A stretch of 7,627 nucleotides of DNA from Nocardioidaceae bacterium (GTDB lineage Bacteria > Actinomycetota > Actinomycetes > Propionibacteriales > Nocardioidaceae): the NCBI GenBank assembly GCA_013693815.1, contig CP059259.1:1522038-1529664 (forward strand), in the 5' to 3' direction. The notes under the pieces are model-generated. The model was given only the letters and a program-made list of their open reading frames with translations, was not told the origin of the DNA and searched no databases. Shown in pieces: positions 6,463-7,627 of the stretch (positions are counted from its first letter, which is position 1; every line of letters begins with the position of its first letter). A program made the position numbers and the translations under genes.

Positions 6463-7314
6463 GTGAGTTCTGCCGGTCGGCACCGCGCCGCGCGTCCAGC
6501 GCTGCGTACCCGAGTCCGACGTCTCGCGGCACCTGCCTCGACCGCCACCGCCGTCACCGGCGCCGCCGTGGTCATCGGTATCTCGGCCACAGGTTCGGGG
6601 CCTCTTGCCAGCGCACCGGCTTCTGGTGCTGCCGACCTCGGCCGGACGATACCCAGCGCCACTCCGACAGTCGATGCCGGCGCACGTGCGCTGAGCGCAT
6701 CCCGCACAGCCCCCAGGCTCACCTTGGAGCCCGAAGCCGTCCGCAAAGAATGGGCCACCGCTGACCTCAACGTCTGGGCCAAGGCCAGCGATGAGTCTCG
6801 CCAGTTCGGTGAGATCGAGTCGGGCACGCGCGTCGCTGTCACCGGCAAGGTGATCAACGGCTGGGCCGAGATCTTGCTCAAGGGCGAGGTCCGCTACGTC
6901 AACGCCGAATACCTGGCTCGGGAGAAGCCTGAGAGCTTCGCTACTACAGCGGGCATCTCGGCTGCCGCCTGCCCCGACGGCTCCAGTATCGAGCGTGGGC
7001 TGACAGCCGGCGCAGTGCGCATGTACCGGGCCGTCTGCGCCGCATTCCCCGCCCTGAGCAGTTACGGCGGCTGGGACAACCACGGCGAGCACACCAGCGG
7101 CCGCGCAATCGATTTCATGATCACCGACCCTGCTCTCGGCAAGGCAGTCGCCGAGTGGCTACGCGCCCACGCCGCAGAGCTCAACCTTTACAACGTGATC
7201 TGGGCCCAGCAGATCTACACCCAGGAGCGTGGTGGCGAGGGCTGGCGCTGGATGTCCAACCGGGGCTCGGCGACCGCCAACCACTACGACCACGTCCACG
7301 CCTCGGTCTACTGA
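6463..7314 (+). CDS. Secreted SH3b protein with LAS/M15-like C-terminal domain
   Basis: A 283-residue protein, probably exported and acting at the cell wall. The N-terminus is Arg-rich (GRHRAARPALRTRVRR), then a hydrophobic segment at about 29-43 as signal or membrane anchor, and an Ala/Ser/Pro-rich spacer to about 95. Residues about 97-152 are a bacterial SH3 domain (TADLNVWAKAS, INGWAEILLKG, RYVNAEYL), usually a peptidoglycan-binding fold. The C-terminal domain (about 168-283) starts at Cys170 and carries HTSGRAID (H210, D217), matching the HxxGxAxD zinc-ligand motif of LAS/M15 metallopeptidases, and DHVH (H277, H279) near the end. It resembles the actinobacterial ARB_07466-like C-terminal domain, whose enzymatic activity is not established to my knowledge. 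Cys170 and Cys192 could form a disulfide. GGAGGAG at 6449-6455, 7 bases before GTG 6463, fixes the start. A CRP-like site upstream suggests cAMP-linked control. Confidence 0.9.
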   Translation: MSSAGRHRAARPALRTRVRRLAAPASTATAVTGAAVVIGISATGSGPLASAPASGAADLGRTIPSATPTVDAGARALSASRTAPRLTLEPEAVRKEWATADLNVWAKASDESRQFGEIESGTRVAVTGKVINGWAEILLKGEVRYVNAEYLAREKPESFATTAGISAAACPDGSSIERGLTAGAVRMYRAVCAAFPALSSYGGWDNHGEHTSGRAIDFMITDPALGKAVAEWLRAHAAELNLYNVIWAQQIYTQERGGEGWRWMSNRGSATANHYDHVHASVY

Positions 7315-7430
7315 AACTAGCTTGTCAGTCGGTCGAGCAACCTGCAGGAAGTACTCGTCAGGCGTTCCCTGCCGCAGACCTACCCGAGGTGGCCAGAATC
7401 TGCTGCTCGCGGTGTACCTCGTGAACATGG

Positions 7431-7447
7431 ATTCGAACGCTTCGAAT
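7431..7447. promoter_or_regulatory. Operator-like perfect inverted repeat
   Basis: ATTCGAA-CGC-TTCGAAT is a perfect 7-bp dyad with a 3-base centre, AT-rich compared with its surroundings, about 70-85 bases upstream of the last gene. An overlapping stretch (7423-7436, GAACATGGATTCGA) partly resembles the actinobacterial LexA box, with mismatches. A repressor site is the likeliest role. Confidence 0.4.
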
Positions 7448-7467
7448 ACTCGTCTCCATCAGCAAGA

Positions 7468-7496
7468 TCAACATAATGTTGACAACAGATTGTTGA
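7468..7496. promoter_or_regulatory. Tandem dyad operator array upstream of the last gene
   Basis: TCAACAT-A-ATGTTGA (7468-7482) is a perfect 15-base palindrome, followed directly by CAACA-GAT-TGTTG (7483-7495). The junction TGTTG-A-CAACA (7478-7487 region) is itself a dyad. TGTTGA recurs at 7477 and 7491, 14 bases apart. CATAAT (7472-7477) could be a -10 and TTGACA (7479-7484) a -35, but neither has a good partner. The array ends 18 bases before the ATG, where a bound repressor would block expression. Confidence 0.45.
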
Positions 7497-7514
7497 TGCC
7501 TGAAGGATGGGTAG

Positions 7515-7627
7515 ATGGACAAGGATCAGGACCTGGCCGCGACAGGTGACCTCGCACGTGCGCGACTCCTGGATGTGGGCGCGAAAGACCTGCCGCCTCG
7601 CCCGTGGCAGCACCAGAGTCAGCCCCT
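7515..7627 (+). CDS. Unrecognised protein, N-terminal part cut by the window end
   Basis: ATG 7515 is preceded by GAAGGA (7502-7507) at a proper 7-base distance and opens a frame that runs to the window edge without a stop. The 37 visible residues begin MDKDQDLAATGDLARARLL and continue with VGAKDLPPRPWQHQSQP. They are hydrophilic with no signal peptide or known motif, so no function can be given. The good ribosome site and the operator-like repeats directly upstream are the main reasons to accept it as real. Confidence 0.55.
   Translation, partial: MDKDQDLAATGDLARARLLDVGAKDLPPRPWQHQSQP

Noticed and set aside
1..7627. CRISPR arrays, tRNA or rRNA genes, prophage or defence genes
   Set aside because: No regularly spaced direct repeats, no tRNA cloverleaf, no rRNA sequence, and no phage or defence proteins were seen on either strand.

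Overview
The window is 7.6 kb of GC-rich DNA with GTG starts, strong GGAG-type ribosome sites, a lipobox lipoprotein and a GRHR-type secreted protein. This points to a high-GC actinobacterium. The order uppS - ABM-domain gene - glyS - lipoprotein - dusB resembles Propionibacteriales (Nocardioides/Propionibacterium-like) core chromosome; that placement is from memory of gene order, not from a search. Every gene I can support lies on the + strand.

Left half (1-3958), housekeeping: the 3' end of a cis-isoprenyl diphosphate synthase (cell-wall lipid carrier), a small antibiotic-biosynthesis-monooxygenase (ABM) domain gene broken by a one-base deletion at about 464-468, an intact glycyl-tRNA synthetase, a small secreted lipoprotein of unknown role, and tRNA-dihydrouridine synthase (dusB). 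Gaps are short (10-80 bases), so much of this may be co-transcribed.

Middle (3959-6111): about 350 non-coding bases with several hairpins end in a strong intrinsic terminator at 4236-4286. Right after it a -10-like TATGAT lies 7 bases before the ATG of a DesK-type membrane histidine kinase, so the kinase message may be leaderless. The kinase overlaps its NarL/DesR-type response regulator by 4 bases. No dedicated target gene sits beside the pair.

Right part (6112-7627): a 154-156 bp, almost wholly palindromic, MITE-like element abuts the response-regulator stop codon, with TAA on both sides. Next is a regulatory region with a CRP/GlxR-type palindrome (GTGA-N6-TCAC), then a secreted SH3b protein whose C-terminal domain keeps the HxxGxAxD and HxH metal-ligand pattern of LAS/M15-like peptidases. 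The last 300 bases hold a cluster of perfect small inverted repeats that look like operators, then the first 37 codons of an unrecognised gene cut off by the window edge.

I see no large undescribed multi-gene system. The most notable items are the palindromic mobile element placed at a stop codon, the operator-like dyad cluster before the last gene, the CRP-like site before the cell-wall hydrolase, the terminator/leaderless-start arrangement of the kinase, and the frameshifted ABM gene.
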